Shown here: one piece after another, positions 50,387 to 61,087 of the stretch
Numbering within the stretch: the first letter of the stretch is position 1
Layout: each line of letters begins with the position of its first letter
Program-made: the position numbers and the translations under genes
Origin: Roseiflexaceae bacterium
Lineage (GTDB): Bacteria; Chloroflexota; Chloroflexia; Chloroflexales; Roseiflexaceae
Reading direction: 5' to 3'
Assembly: GCA_947474225.1 (NCBI GenBank)
Contig: CANJHS010000001.1
Location: 99,243-163,242, forward strand
DNA length: 64,000 nucleotides
The notes under the pieces: model-generated
Databases searched by the model: none
Seen by the model: only the letters and a program-made list of their open reading frames with translations
What the model was told of the DNA's origin: nothing

Positions 50387-52666
50387 CTACTTTGATTCGT
50401 GGAGGGCACGCCAGACGCGTTCGGCGCGGAGCGGCAAATCGGTGACCCGCGCACCAACGGCATTACGCACGGCGTTGGCGACTGCAGCCGCACCGGCGGT
50501 TATCGGCGGTTCGCCGATTCCACGTGCGCCAAACGGACCAAATGGCGACTTGTTTTCGACAAGCACGACATCGATGTCTGGCATAACTTCAAATCCTGGC
50601 AAGTCGTAGTCCATGAAGCTTGCAGTCAACAGTTGACCGTATTCGTCATAGATCATCGCTTCGTGGAGTGCCCACCCGAGACCTTGGGCAACACCGCCAT
50701 GAATCTGCCCCTCAACAAGCATCGGATTGAGGGCGAAACCGACATCCTGTACCGCCAAATAACGCAGTGGAGTGACATGCCCGGTGTCCGGATCGACATG
50801 CACTTTAGCCAAGTGGGCGACAAATCCTGGTGCATTCTCCGACACTGCCGAGGTCCCTTCGCCGACAATCGGACCATTGCCGCCAGCCTTGTTTTCGGCG
50901 AGTTCTGCAATTGCGCCGATTTCCATCGCCTTATCTGGGAAGCCTTTGACGCTAACGACACCATTGATCAGCTCGAGGTCTGCGGGACTTGCCTCGAAGT
51001 GATCAGCGGCTGTTTCGAGCAGCTTTGTGCGTACTGCAGTAGCAGCAGCAGCAACGGCCCCCGACACGCTGTAGGTGGTCTGACTACCACCGCTGGGGCC
51101 AGCGCGTTGACCTGTCAGCGTATCGCCCTGGATAAGTTGGATACGATCCGGGCTGATGTCGAGAATTTCGGCAGCGACCAAAACCAAGGAACTATTGACA
51201 CCAGAGATATCGACCGAACCTACATGGATACGGACTGCACCGTCACTGTCTACACGGCAGACAGATGCGGCGGGGGACATACCACACGGCCAGCCACCTA
51301 CAGCCAGACCCCAACCGGTGTTGGCTTCGGTTTTGCGTGTTTTCCACATTTCGTGGTTCTGTACCGCCATCAGACAAGCCTTGAGACCGATGTTCGGCCA
51401 TTTATCGCCATTGCCCATCCGGTCGCCTTCGTCCACGCCGATTTGCATGCGCAACTCGAGTGGGTCACGACCAAGCTGAATCGCCAGCTCGTCAATGCTC
51501 GATTCAATGGCAAACGTGGCAGATGGGGCACCAGGTGCGCGATACGCGCCGCCCTGTGGCTTGTGGGTCAGGACTTCACGACAGAGGATGCGCACGTTGT
51601 CGCATTTGTAGTACCCACCCAGGAGAATGCCCAGAATCCCACCGATGGTGAATGGGAAGACTCCGTTGTCGAGGGTAGCCACTGCGTCGAGTGCCAGCAA
51701 TGTGCCGTCTTTTTTGGCGGCAATGGTCAAATCAATGATGGTAGCGGGGGTAGGGGTGGTTGACAAAAAGTCTTCGGAGCGTGTCAGGACCATCTTCACC
51801 GGCCGACGCACGGCCCAGGCTACTGCTGCGACCAAGGGATCAAGAATCCCGTACTTGGCACCGAATGCACCACCGACGACCATCGGTACGACGCGTACCT
51901 TGGACTTTGGCATCGACAACAAGCGTGCAACTTCATCGCGGACGCCGAATTGACCTTGGGTGCTTGTGTATACCGTCAACTCACCGCGCATCATATGCGG
52001 ATCTGCGACCACCGCATGTGGTTCGAGATAACCCTGATGGACAATAGGAGTGGTGTAGCGGCGGGTAATCACGATGTCAGCGTTTTTGATCGCTGCATCG
52101 ACGTCACCACGATTGAACTTCGTTTCTTCGTGCAGATTTGAAGGCTCGCGATGTCCCTCGTCAGCGCCCTTGTCAACCGCTGCATGGGCTGCGGTCAAAT
52201 CCATACCGTCTTTGGGCAAGCCATTTGGCCAAATGACCGGAGCAGACGGCAAAATCGCTGATTCCATGTCTGAGACAACTGGCAATGGCTCGTAGTCGAT
52301 CAGGACTGCGTCTGCGCCATCTTTGGCAGCAGCTTCTGACTCGGCGACGACAACCACGACGGGATGCCCACGAAACAGCACCACGTCGTGCGCCAAAACA
52401 GCACTTCCGCGCGAATTGACGGGGCGATCCTTGGTGGGCAAGTCCGCGGCGGTGAGTACAGCGACAACTCCTGGAACCGCCATGGCTGCAGTCTTGTCGA
52501 TGCCAGTAATCTTGGCATGGGCATATGGACTGAGAACGGGACGGCCATAGAGCATCCCAGGCAAGCGCATGTCGCCTGTGTATTGTGCTGAACCGGACAG
52601 CTTTTCAGGGCCGTCGATGATTTTGTGGCGTTTGCCGAGGGACTTGTACTCTTTTTTGGCGGTCAT
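50387..52666 (-). CDS. Xanthine dehydrogenase family protein, molybdopterin-binding subunit
   Basis: GSAQYTGDMRLPGMLYGRPVLSPYAHAKI; VPMVVGGAFGAKYG; GGAYRAPGAPSATFAIESSID; GPFGARGIGEPP. Confidence 0.95.
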   Translation of the reverse strand: MTAKKEYKSLGKRHKIIDGPEKLSGSAQYTGDMRLPGMLYGRPVLSPYAHAKITGIDKTAAMAVPGVVAVLTAADLPTKDRPVNSRGSAVLAHDVVLFRGHPVVVVVAESEAAAKDGADAVLIDYEPLPVVSDMESAILPSAPVIWPNGLPKDGMDLTAAHAAVDKGADEGHREPSNLHEETKFNRGDVDAAIKNADIVITRRYTTPIVHQGYLEPHAVVADPHMMRGELTVYTSTQGQFGVRDEVARLLSMPKSKVRVVPMVVGGAFGAKYGILDPLVAAVAWAVRRPVKMVLTRSEDFLSTTPTPATIIDLTIAAKKDGTLLALDAVATLDNGVFPFTIGGILGILLGGYYKCDNVRILCREVLTHKPQGGAYRAPGAPSATFAIESSIDELAIQLGRDPLELRMQIGVDEGDRMGNGDKWPNIGLKACLMAVQNHEMWKTRKTEANTGWGLAVGGWPCGMSPAASVCRVDSDGAVRIHVGSVDISGVNSSLVLVAAEILDISPDRIQLIQGDTLTGQRAGPSGGSQTTYSVSGAVAAAATAVRTKLLETAADHFEASPADLELINGVVSVKGFPDKAMEIGAIAELAENKAGGNGPIVGEGTSAVSENAPGFVAHLAKVHVDPDTGHVTPLRYLAVQDVGFALNPMLVEGQIHGGVAQGLGWALHEAMIYDEYGQLLTASFMDYDLPGFEVMPDIDVVLVENKSPFGPFGARGIGEPPITAGAAAVANAVRNAVGARVTDLPLRAERVWRALHESK

Positions 52667-52681
52667 GGATACCTCAGTGAT

Positions 52682-54013
52682 CTAGACAATAGCTGGTGGC
52701 GTATTGCCGGCTTCGATAATGGCACGGCGGACATTCACAAACAACAACAACACCATTCCGAGGATGAAAAACGCTGCAATCATAACCAGTGCAAGCCGGT
52801 ATGACCCGGTGAATTGGAATACCAGTCCGAAAACCAACGGTCCAATCCAGCTCGTTCCCCGCTCGCTCACCTCATACAGGCTATAGTATTCGGCTTCTTT
52901 GCCGGAGGGGATCATCTGAGCAAATAAGGATCGGCTCAGCGCCTGCGTGCCGCCGAGTACGATTGCAATTCCGGCACCCAAGCCAAGGAATTGCATGACA
53001 TTGCCTTTCGCCATGAAGTAGGTGACAAACGTCAACCCCGTCCATACCAACAGACTCATGACAATGGCACGTTTGGCACCGGTCATTTTGGCGATACGGT
53101 TGAATGCCAAAGCGCCGAACCACGCGACAAACTGCACCATCAAGATGGTGATGATGAGCGTCTGACTTTCCATTCCCAGTTCTTCGGTGCCGAACTGCGA
53201 AGACAACGAAATGACCGTCTGCACGCCGTCGTTGTAGAGCAAGTAGGCAGCCAAAAACAACAGCGTTTGCGGATAATGCCCGGCATTTTGGATGGTTTCG
53301 GAGAGTTGGCGAAACCCGGCACTGATGACCGACTGACCCTTTTCCAATGCTTTGGCAGGATTGCCGACTCGCAGGCGTGTGAGCGGAATGCGCAAGAAAA
53401 TTGCCATCCAGACACCTGCGGATGCCAGACAAATACGTACTGCCATCCCGCCATCAACCCCGAACGTGTCGTGCATGATGAACAACACGAGGTTGAGAAT
53501 CAATAACAAACCACCCCCGAGATACCCAAAGGCATACCCGCGGGATGAGATTGTATCGCGTTCGTCTGGGGCTGCAATATCCGGTAAAAAGGCGTTGTAG
53601 AAAACCATAGATGCGCCAAACGTCAGATTTGCGACGAGATAGAGCGCAGCGCCGTAGAGGTAATTCGTACCTTGCAAGAAGTACATCAAAATCACTGCAA
53701 TGGTGCAAATGTAGGCGAATATACCCATCATGCGCCGCTTGAGGGTTGTATAGTCTGCTACTGCGCCGAGGATGGGCAAAAAGAAGACTTGCAGCAACAC
53801 GGAGAGCGACGTCACATAGGCGAACAACGACCCGGCAGCTATCGGAATGTTTGGCCCGAATGGGTAGAGCATCCCTGCAGTGCTTTCCGCTGCTGCATTT
53901 GCAATACTAGTCAGGTATGGTCCCAAAAAGACAGCAATGACCGTCGTGGAATATGCAGAAACGGCCCAATCGAAATAATACCAACTGCGTTGTTCGGTAT
54001 TTCCAGCAAACAT
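52682..54013 (-). CDS. MFS transporter, UMF1/Atg22-like
   Basis: RSWYYFDWAVSAYSTTVIAVFLGPYLTSIA; ADYTTLKRRMMG; GGTQALSRSLFAQMIPSGKEAEYYSLYEVSERGTSWIGPLVFG. Confidence 0.9.
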   Translation of the reverse strand: MFAGNTEQRSWYYFDWAVSAYSTTVIAVFLGPYLTSIANAAAESTAGMLYPFGPNIPIAAGSLFAYVTSLSVLLQVFFLPILGAVADYTTLKRRMMGIFAYICTIAVILMYFLQGTNYLYGAALYLVANLTFGASMVFYNAFLPDIAAPDERDTISSRGYAFGYLGGGLLLILNLVLFIMHDTFGVDGGMAVRICLASAGVWMAIFLRIPLTRLRVGNPAKALEKGQSVISAGFRQLSETIQNAGHYPQTLLFLAAYLLYNDGVQTVISLSSQFGTEELGMESQTLIITILMVQFVAWFGALAFNRIAKMTGAKRAIVMSLLVWTGLTFVTYFMAKGNVMQFLGLGAGIAIVLGGTQALSRSLFAQMIPSGKEAEYYSLYEVSERGTSWIGPLVFGLVFQFTGSYRLALVMIAAFFILGMVLLLFVNVRRAIIEAGNTPPAIV

Positions 54014-54036
54014 GTGAGCCTCCTCTGCGCGGTATC

Positions 54037-54780
54037 TCAGGGAATCATAGATCGATGAATTTCGCACGGGACGGTATATTCAAAGTATAACCCATTTCGG
54101 TCAAATTGCGCAGAGACTCCGATAGCAATGACACCCGCTGCGCGTGCTGCCACCACCGCCTGGGCGAGCGTTGGATCGATATCGGCATCAATGGCAACTC
54201 GTCCAACAGACCCTTGGGCAACGATGACCAACACAGCCTGCTGACCCGTTGCTGCATGTGCAGCCAATTCACCGACATGCCGCGCCGAACGACTGCTCGG
54301 GGCGTCAGGGACGAGTGCAGTGCCAGCGATGAGACGACCTGCAGACTTCACTTCGAGGATGACTGGGTGTGCTCCGCCGTCGAGGACAAAATCAAAGCGG
54401 CTCGCTCCTACAGACACTTCACTCCGGATAGATGTATACAGCGGCAGTCCGGGCAAGGCGTATTGCAGCAATATCTGCTTCATCAGACGATTTGGGAGCA
54501 ACGTATCGAGTGAAGCCCAACTGCCATCGGCGCGTTGGGCTGCAGCTGCTTGCCATTGGGTAGCGCGCTTTTCGCCAGACCGTGATACGAGGCACACGGT
54601 CACACCAGGGACAAGCGTCTCGACCAGTCGGCCTCGGTCGGCGATGTGCGCCTTGGTGAGAGTCCCATCGGGCAGTTGTACCACCGCCACAAAGCGATTG
54701 GGGCGCTCTATGAATGTCGCGAGACACTGCTGACCGCCTCCCGCAAGGGGGACACCAATCGGAACTATGACTTTTTCCAT
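54037..54780 (-). CDS. sfsA: DNA/RNA nuclease SfsA
   Basis: LATFIERPNRFVAVVQLPDGTLTKAHIADRGRLVETLVPG; SRFDFVLDGG...LEVKSAG; PSSRSARHVGEL. Confidence 0.92.
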   Translation of the reverse strand: MEKVIVPIGVPLAGGGQQCLATFIERPNRFVAVVQLPDGTLTKAHIADRGRLVETLVPGVTVCLVSRSGEKRATQWQAAAAQRADGSWASLDTLLPNRLMKQILLQYALPGLPLYTSIRSEVSVGASRFDFVLDGGAHPVILEVKSAGRLIAGTALVPDAPSSRSARHVGELAAHAATGQQAVLVIVAQGSVGRVAIDADIDPTLAQAVVAARAAGVIAIGVSAQFDRNGLYFEYTVPCEIHRSMIP

Positions 54781-55538
54781 TGTGGAGCGCGTTTGTTGAG
54801 GAATGCATCGGTGCCTTCTTTGGCATCGGCTGCAACAACGATGTGTGCAAACGTCGCACACTCGTCGGTGAGGGCATCCTCGAGATTTTTGTCGGCCCCA
54901 TTGTGGATGGTACGTTTGATGGTTGCGACGACATGTGCAGACATCGTACCAATGCGTTGCGCCAGCTTCGTTGCGGTGGCATGCAACTCACCCGGTTCAG
55001 TGACCATATCAACCAAGCCCAATCGCAAACAGTTATCTGCATCGATAGGATCGCCGGTCAACGCCATCAACAATGCGGTGCTCACACCGGCACGGCGAGC
55101 AACTCGGACGCTGCCACCCCAGCCCGGCATCAGGCCGAGGGTCACTTCGGGCAACGCTAACCGGGCGGTTGAACTCGCAACACGCAGGTCGCACATGAGC
55201 GCGAGCTCGCACCCACCGCCGTAGGCAACTCCATTGATGGCCGCAATCACGGGGAACGCAGCGGTCCGAATGGTTGTTGCGAGGCGCAACATGACTTCGC
55301 CGAAGGCGGCTCCTGCGGTGACATCGGGCAGTGCGTTGATTTCTTTGATATTGGCGCCTGCGACAAAGGCGCGGTCACCATGCCCAGTGATAATGACTGC
55401 CTTGGGATGATCATGCGCAATATGTGCCAAGGACTCGGCCAACTCTGCCACAGCCGCCATGCTCAATGCGTTGACAGGTGGGTTGTTGATGGTCAAGGTC
55501 ACAACGCCATCGACATTCGTTCGTGTCCAGAGACTCAT
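54765..55538 (-). CDS. Enoyl-CoA hydratase/isomerase family protein
   Basis: VVTLTINNPPVNALSMAAVAEL; GDRAFVAGANIKEI; AAINGVAYGGGCELALMCDLRVAS. Confidence 0.94.
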   Translation of the reverse strand: MSLWTRTNVDGVVTLTINNPPVNALSMAAVAELAESLAHIAHDHPKAVIITGHGDRAFVAGANIKEINALPDVTAGAAFGEVMLRLATTIRTAAFPVIAAINGVAYGGGCELALMCDLRVASSTARLALPEVTLGLMPGWGGSVRVARRAGVSTALLMALTGDPIDADNCLRLGLVDMVTEPGELHATATKLAQRIGTMSAHVVATIKRTIHNGADKNLEDALTDECATFAHIVVAADAKEGTDAFLNKRAPQWKKS

Positions 55539-55585
55539 GTGGGGACTCCTTTTTGCCTATGAGATTTGTATTACCTGCAAAATCA

Positions 55586-56452
55586 TCATGCCAGCGGATA
55601 AAACCCGCCGCCGGATTTTCGACCAAGTTGGCCATTGGCAACCATGGCTCGCAACCGTTGGGGCGCAGACAAGCGTTCGTCTGCCAGTTCGCGTGCCAGC
55701 ACATCACCAATTGATACCGCAGTATCAAGGCCAATCACATCGAGCAGCTGCAACGGCCCCATGGGATACCCACAGCCGAGTTTCATTGCGGTATCAATGG
55801 CGTCGCGGTCTGCCACCCCTGCATCGAGCAGGCGGACTGCTTCAAAGAGGTACGGGATCAACAACCGATTCACAATAAAGCCGCTCTCGTCTTTGACCGC
55901 AACAACGGTTTTGTTGAGTGTGGTGCCCATCTGTCGCAATGCGTCCTGTGTTGCCGCGCTGGTAAAAGGTGTCGATACGAGCTCGATGAGTTGCATCAAC
56001 GGCACCGGATTAAAGAAATGAAACCCAGCGACCCGGTCCGGGCGTGTGGTCGCCTGTGCAATCAGATGAATGGGGATGGATGATGTATTTGACGCAAAAA
56101 TAGTCGAAGGGCTACAGATGCTATCGAGTGCGCGAAAGAGTTCGTATTTGAGTTCAGCTACTTCTGCAATGGCCTCGATGACGACATCTGCCTGCGCCAA
56201 CGAGTGACGATCGAGTGTCGGCACGAGACGGGCATAGGCGGCATCGGCCTGCTCGGTCGTCATACTGCCTTTTTTGACAGAACGCGCATAGCCATCGCTG
56301 ATGCGGGCAAGCCCGCGTTGGAGCGGCGCATCGAGTTGCTCGCAGACGATGGTACGGTACCCGGCTGCTGCGACGACCTGCGCAATGCCAGCTCCCATTA
56401 CCCCACAGCCGACAACGGCGACGGTCTCGATACTCACTAAAGCCTCCCCCAT
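55586..56452 (-). CDS. 3-hydroxyacyl-CoA dehydrogenase (3-hydroxybutyryl-CoA dehydrogenase type)
   Basis: TVAVVGCGVMGAGIAQVVAAAGY; FASNTSSIPI; VAGFHFFNPVPLMQLIELV; SGFIVNRLLIPYL. Confidence 0.95.
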   Translation of the reverse strand: MGEALVSIETVAVVGCGVMGAGIAQVVAAAGYRTIVCEQLDAPLQRGLARISDGYARSVKKGSMTTEQADAAYARLVPTLDRHSLAQADVVIEAIAEVAELKYELFRALDSICSPSTIFASNTSSIPIHLIAQATTRPDRVAGFHFFNPVPLMQLIELVSTPFTSAATQDALRQMGTTLNKTVVAVKDESGFIVNRLLIPYLFEAVRLLDAGVADRDAIDTAMKLGCGYPMGPLQLLDVIGLDTAVSIGDVLARELADERLSAPQRLRAMVANGQLGRKSGGGFYPLA

Positions 56453-56549
56453 GCATCAATTCGACGAAACGGGTGATTCGTGCTACTATGGCGCGCGAAC
56501 GTTGCGACACGCCAGCCTGGTGTGCCGTCAGCATAAGGGAAATGCAACG

Positions 56550-57971
56550 ATGACGCAAGGATTTCGAACCGAAAAAGACTCACTAGGTGACGTCCAAGTT
56601 CCAGCAAGTGCTTTGTATGGTGCCCAAACGCAGCGTGCCGTACAAAACTTCCCCATCAGCGGGTTGCGCCCGTACCCTGCTTTCGTCTGGGCAATGGCTG
56701 TTATCAAGCGCGCCGCAGCCGAAGTCAATTGTGACCTCGGGCTACTCGAAGCACGTGCCGCCAAGGCAATCATGGCCGCTGCCGACGAGGTAATCGCTGG
56801 TAAGCACGCAGAACATTTTGTCGTTGATCCATTCCAAGCGGGTGCGGGCACGAGCCACAACATGAACCTCAACGAGGTTTTGGCCAACCGCGCCAATCAG
56901 ATTCTCGGGTTTACCCTCGATGACGCAAAAAAGCCGGTAAATCCCAACGACCACGTAAACATGGCCCAGAGCACCAACGATACCATTCCCACCGCGATCC
57001 GATTAGGTGCATTGTGGCGTGTCAATGATCTCTTGGCAGCCATTGACGGCCTTGCAGATGCATTGGCGCAAAAGGCGATTGAATTTGACGATGTCGTCAA
57101 ATCTGGACGCACACATTTGCAGGATGCCGTACCAGTCACCATGGGGCAAGAATTCGGTGCATACGCACTGGCAGTACAGAATGATCGCGAACGCGTGGCA
57201 ACTTCAGCTGCCCGGCTTCGACGGATCGGTATTGGTGGAACCGCAACTGGGTCGGGTCTCAATGCGCATACGGAATACCATCCGCGCATGGTGACGACAC
57301 TCAGCCGTTTGCTCGGTCAAGACTTGCGGAGTTCGGGTAATTTATTCGAATCAATGCAAAACATGGCCGATGCCGCTGATTTTTCGAGTGCCATACGGAC
57401 CCTCTGTGTGACGTTGACTCGCATTGCAAATGACTTCCGTTTGTTGGCCTCTGGCCCAGCGACGGGATTCGATGAACTCCGACTCCCTGCGGTCCAACCC
57501 GGCTCGAGCATCATGCCAGGCAAGATCAATCCTGTGCTGGCAGAAATGCTCAATATGGCGTGCTTTCATGTGCAAGGGTGTGACCACACCGTGACATTAG
57601 CAGCACAAGCAGGACAACTCGAATTGAACGTCATGATGCCGATCATTGCACATAATCTGTTCGAGATGATGCATGTGATGATTGGTGCAATCAATGCCTT
57701 CACCAGCAAATGTGTGGTAGGTTTGAGCGCAAATCGTGAAAAAGCCTCAGGCTGGCTGGCCAAGAATGCCATTCTTGTCACCGCCCTCAACCGAGAAATC
57801 GGCTATGCAAATGGTGCAGCAGTCGCCAAAGAATCTATGGCAACCGGCAAAACCATCAAAGAAGTCGTCATCGAGAAGGGCCTCTTGAGTCCCGAACGGA
57901 TCGACGAACTCCTCGACGTGCATGCCATGACAAAGGGTGGTATCATGGGTTTCGGAGCAGGCGGCGGATAA
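56550..57971 (+). CDS. Class II fumarase/aspartase superfamily lyase (fumarate hydratase most likely)
   Basis: MTQGFRTEKDSLGDVQVPASALYGAQTQRAVQNFPISG; GSSIMPGKINPVLAEM signature; ATG 56550 after AAGGGA. Confidence 0.9.
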   Translation: MTQGFRTEKDSLGDVQVPASALYGAQTQRAVQNFPISGLRPYPAFVWAMAVIKRAAAEVNCDLGLLEARAAKAIMAAADEVIAGKHAEHFVVDPFQAGAGTSHNMNLNEVLANRANQILGFTLDDAKKPVNPNDHVNMAQSTNDTIPTAIRLGALWRVNDLLAAIDGLADALAQKAIEFDDVVKSGRTHLQDAVPVTMGQEFGAYALAVQNDRERVATSAARLRRIGIGGTATGSGLNAHTEYHPRMVTTLSRLLGQDLRSSGNLFESMQNMADAADFSSAIRTLCVTLTRIANDFRLLASGPATGFDELRLPAVQPGSSIMPGKINPVLAEMLNMACFHVQGCDHTVTLAAQAGQLELNVMMPIIAHNLFEMMHVMIGAINAFTSKCVVGLSANREKASGWLAKNAILVTALNREIGYANGAAVAKESMATGKTIKEVVIEKGLLSPERIDELLDVHAMTKGGIMGFGAGGG

Positions 57972-58126
57972 CCTTTTGCCCGCTGACAACACATATGAGC
58001 GCCGGAGCTCGCGCATCTACGTATGACACGTATCCGCGGCCCGGCGATTTTTTATCCATCGGGATGTCTACTCAATGACTTGAGTAGTATGCATAGTAAC
58101 TTTGAACTGAGTGATGGAGGTCAATT

Positions 58127-59284
58127 GTGCGAGTAGGTATTTTGACGGGAGGCGGCGACGTCCCAGGGTTGAACCCAGCAATCAAAGCCGTCGTCAATCG
58201 TTGCGCGGATGCCGGCATCGAAGTCATTGGCATCAAGCGTGGTTGGGGTGGTTTGCTCAACTATAATCTGGACAATCCCGAAGGAAACAGCGAGTGGGCC
58301 GCACCGCTTACTCCGATGCACGTACGTACCATTGATCGGTACGGCGGGACTACCTTGCACTCGTCGCGCACCAACCCACAGCGCGTCACCGAAAAAATGA
58401 TGCCGGAGTTCCTGAAGGGGAAATTCACCCACAGCGGCCCCAAAAATACCGCTGACGCCACTGTGCACATCATGAAGGTGCTTGAACACCTCGGCATCGA
58501 TACGTTGATTCCCATTGGTGGCGACGACACATTGTCGTATGCAGTACGCATGCACCAAGAAGGCGTACGTGTCATCGCAATTCCCAAGACCATGGATAAT
58601 GATGTCTTTGGAACGGATTACTGTCTCGGCTTTTCAACTGCTATCACACGATCAGTTGAGTTCATCAATGCACTCCGAACACCAACGGGTTCACACGAAC
58701 GCATTGCTGTTGTCGAATTATTTGGCCGCAACTGTGGTGAGACCGCGTTGGTTGCCGGTTTCTTGGCCGATGCCGACCGGAGTGTTATTGCAGAGGTACC
58801 CTTCGACATCGAACGACTGGCACATCAGTTGGTGACCGACAAAAAGCGTAACCCATCGAACTACGCCATCATGGTCATGTCCGAAGGTGCGCACATGATT
58901 GACGGTCAGTCAATGGAATACGGCGAAGAAGATGCCTATGGCCACAAAAAGTTGGGTGGTATCGGTCAGATTACCGGCGATGCCATCAAAAAAATCACCG
59001 GCATCGACATCGTCAACCAAACAGTCGGCTACCTGATGCGCTCTGGTGCACCAGATGCCATCGACCGTATGGCCGGCTTCTCGTATGGCAATATGGCTGT
59101 CGACCAGCTCCTCAAAGGTCATAGCGGGTTGATGGTCGCCATCCAAAATGGCGTCTACACCACCGTTCCTGCGGACACCCCATTACAGGGCGTCAAACGC
59201 GTCGACACCGAGCAGTTCTACGACTCAGAAAACTACAAAGCCAAAGTCAAGGACTTCCTCGGCAAGCCGTTGTTCTGGTACTAG
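58127..59284 (+). CDS. pfkA: ATP-dependent (or PPi) 6-phosphofructokinase (GTG start)
   Basis: [57 protein letters not shown]. Confidence 0.93.
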   Translation: MRVGILTGGGDVPGLNPAIKAVVNRCADAGIEVIGIKRGWGGLLNYNLDNPEGNSEWAAPLTPMHVRTIDRYGGTTLHSSRTNPQRVTEKMMPEFLKGKFTHSGPKNTADATVHIMKVLEHLGIDTLIPIGGDDTLSYAVRMHQEGVRVIAIPKTMDNDVFGTDYCLGFSTAITRSVEFINALRTPTGSHERIAVVELFGRNCGETALVAGFLADADRSVIAEVPFDIERLAHQLVTDKKRNPSNYAIMVMSEGAHMIDGQSMEYGEEDAYGHKKLGGIGQITGDAIKKITGIDIVNQTVGYLMRSGAPDAIDRMAGFSYGNMAVDQLLKGHSGLMVAIQNGVYTTVPADTPLQGVKRVDTEQFYDSENYKAKVKDFLGKPLFWY

Positions 59285-59303
59285 TCCGCAACGCACAGTC
59301 CGC

Positions 59304-59339
59304 AAAAAAGGGTGTGAGGCACTGCCTCGCACCCTTTTT
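59304..59339. terminator. Intrinsic terminator after pfkA
   Basis: AAAAAGGGTGTGAGGC ACT GCCTCGCACCCTTTTT. Confidence 0.88.
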
Positions 59340-59442
59340 CTGTTGTCTTCGCAGAGCTTTTGGCACCTCACATTCGTGCGTACTTTAAAATTCCCTGTTA
59401 CCGGGTGCACTGTGGGACTACACAAGTATTCACAACCAATCA

Positions 59443-60681
59443 TCAGCCAGCCGTGGTGTGGTTGACTTCGCTTTCGGTACGTATTGGCGTAGAGACGAGC
59501 GCCAAAACGGAAACGAGAAGCATGGTTATCGCCAGCACGTAGTATGTCGACGAAAGACCGATTTTTTCCACTCCAAACCCGACTAAGAGCATTCCAATGG
59601 GTGGTGCGGCATAGAATACTGATGTTTGGGCACTAAACACCATGGGGTGCTCATGCGGTGGAAAACGCATTTGTATCTTCGAAATCAAATAGGGAGTGAA
59701 TGGCCCCCACGAAAACCCAAGAATCAACGCAAACAACAGCATCAGACCAATCGGCGGCAGGAACGCCATCCCGAGGGTTCCCAAGGACGCGCCAATAAAT
59801 GTCATGCGAATGAGGGTTTTGCTACCCATTTTCGCCAGGAACCAGCCATAGGCAAACGAGCTTATTGTTGAACCAGCTGCCAGGACGGAGATCACAATCC
59901 CCAAATCCAGCGGCTGATTCATAGACTCATAGTAGGTCGGTAAAATAATTGATTCGATGGGCAAATAAATCGCCGCAAGCACCAATACTGCCAGGAGCAG
60001 CGTGCGCAGAAAGGAATCACTCCACAGCCTGCGAAAACCAAGGGTAAGATCTGAGAAAGTACTCGCTTTCTCCGCAGGCTCGGCGAAAGAAGTGTGCAGA
60101 TCAGCATCTCGCAAGAATGCGGCAGAGAGCGCAGCAATCAGAAAGAATAGAATGACAATCCAGAACGAGTTCGCGGCTCCAACCAGCGCAATAAATAATG
60201 CACCAACGGCAGGGCCGACAACCCAGCTGGTTCCCTGCATACCCTCATGAATGCCATTGAGGCGATGGATGTCGACATTCGTACGCTCGGCGAGGGGTTG
60301 GAGCATCGTTCGACGAGCGGTGTAGCCCAATGGGTCGAAAATAGCCCCGAGCAACGCAAACACCAAAACAGCAATGGCAGAGAGGTTCCCAGTCAAGGCA
60401 AGCAGCGGGAACGCCAACACAGATAACGCAGACATGAGGTCGGCAAACATACTAACGGTTTTGGTGCCGAACCGACCAATACATATTCCTCCGAATGGTG
60501 CGACGATGAGCGAAGATACGCCCGCCAGGGCCATCACCAACCCTGCGTATGCAGGTGAGCCCGACACTTCGAGCATGAGCCACGGAATTGTAATCATGAC
60601 GACCGCATTCGACACTCCAGAAAAGAAATTGGAGATTTGCATATAAAGAATTGGGACTCTTGATTGACTACGTTCGTTCAC
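59443..60681 (-). CDS. MFS transporter (GTG start at 60681 after GAGGAG)
   Basis: VPILYMQISNFFSGVSNAVVMITIPWLMLEVSGSPAYAGLVMALAGVSSLIVAPFGGICIGRFGTKTV. Confidence 0.88.
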   Translation of the reverse strand: MNERSQSRVPILYMQISNFFSGVSNAVVMITIPWLMLEVSGSPAYAGLVMALAGVSSLIVAPFGGICIGRFGTKTVSMFADLMSALSVLAFPLLALTGNLSAIAVLVFALLGAIFDPLGYTARRTMLQPLAERTNVDIHRLNGIHEGMQGTSWVVGPAVGALFIALVGAANSFWIVILFFLIAALSAAFLRDADLHTSFAEPAEKASTFSDLTLGFRRLWSDSFLRTLLLAVLVLAAIYLPIESIILPTYYESMNQPLDLGIVISVLAAGSTISSFAYGWFLAKMGSKTLIRMTFIGASLGTLGMAFLPPIGLMLLFALILGFSWGPFTPYLISKIQMRFPPHEHPMVFSAQTSVFYAAPPIGMLLVGFGVEKIGLSSTYYVLAITMLLVSVLALVSTPIRTESEVNHTTAG

Positions 60682-61087
60682 GTGATTCGCTCCTCGCAGG
60701 CGTTGTTGCAAGCTGATACAACGGCCATAGCGGAAAAACAAGCAACACGAAATTGGGCACCCACCAGAGTACATCAAAAAATCCAAGAATTACCCAATAC
60801 GCGAGTGCCATACCTCCTGCGATGGAGGTCAAAACGAACGAAATAACGAGGAAAACCTGTGCGTTCAGTCGCTTCGTGGTTTGTCCGATAATCCCTGTGA
60901 GTGCTGCCAAGATGTCGAGGGGAAAAAAGGACCAATTCCAAGCTTGTACCTCGCTTTTTTCGTACCCATCAAACATCAGCTCTGGCGGCAAGATACGAAA
61001 AAGTATGACACACCAGTAGATGATAAATCCAATATCAATTGTCCATACAATGGCTTTCTGCGTGTTGGTCAAATATCTCTGTTGCAT
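60668..61087 (-). CDS. Hypothetical membrane protein
   Basis: MQQRYLTNTQKAIVWTIDIGFIIYWCVILFRILPPELMFDGYEKSEVQAWNWSFFPLDILAALTGIIGQ; overlaps P450 and MFS genes. Confidence 0.75.
   Translation of the reverse strand: MQQRYLTNTQKAIVWTIDIGFIIYWCVILFRILPPELMFDGYEKSEVQAWNWSFFPLDILAALTGIIGQTTKRLNAQVFLVISFVLTSIAGGMALAYWVILGFFDVLWWVPNFVLLVFPLWPLYQLATTPARSESRERT

Noticed and set aside
50399-51763. 454-aa plus-strand ORF
   Set aside because: Lies fully antisense to the clear xanthine-dehydrogenase-family gene; composition (Cys/Arg/His-rich, no motifs) is typical of a shadow ORF.
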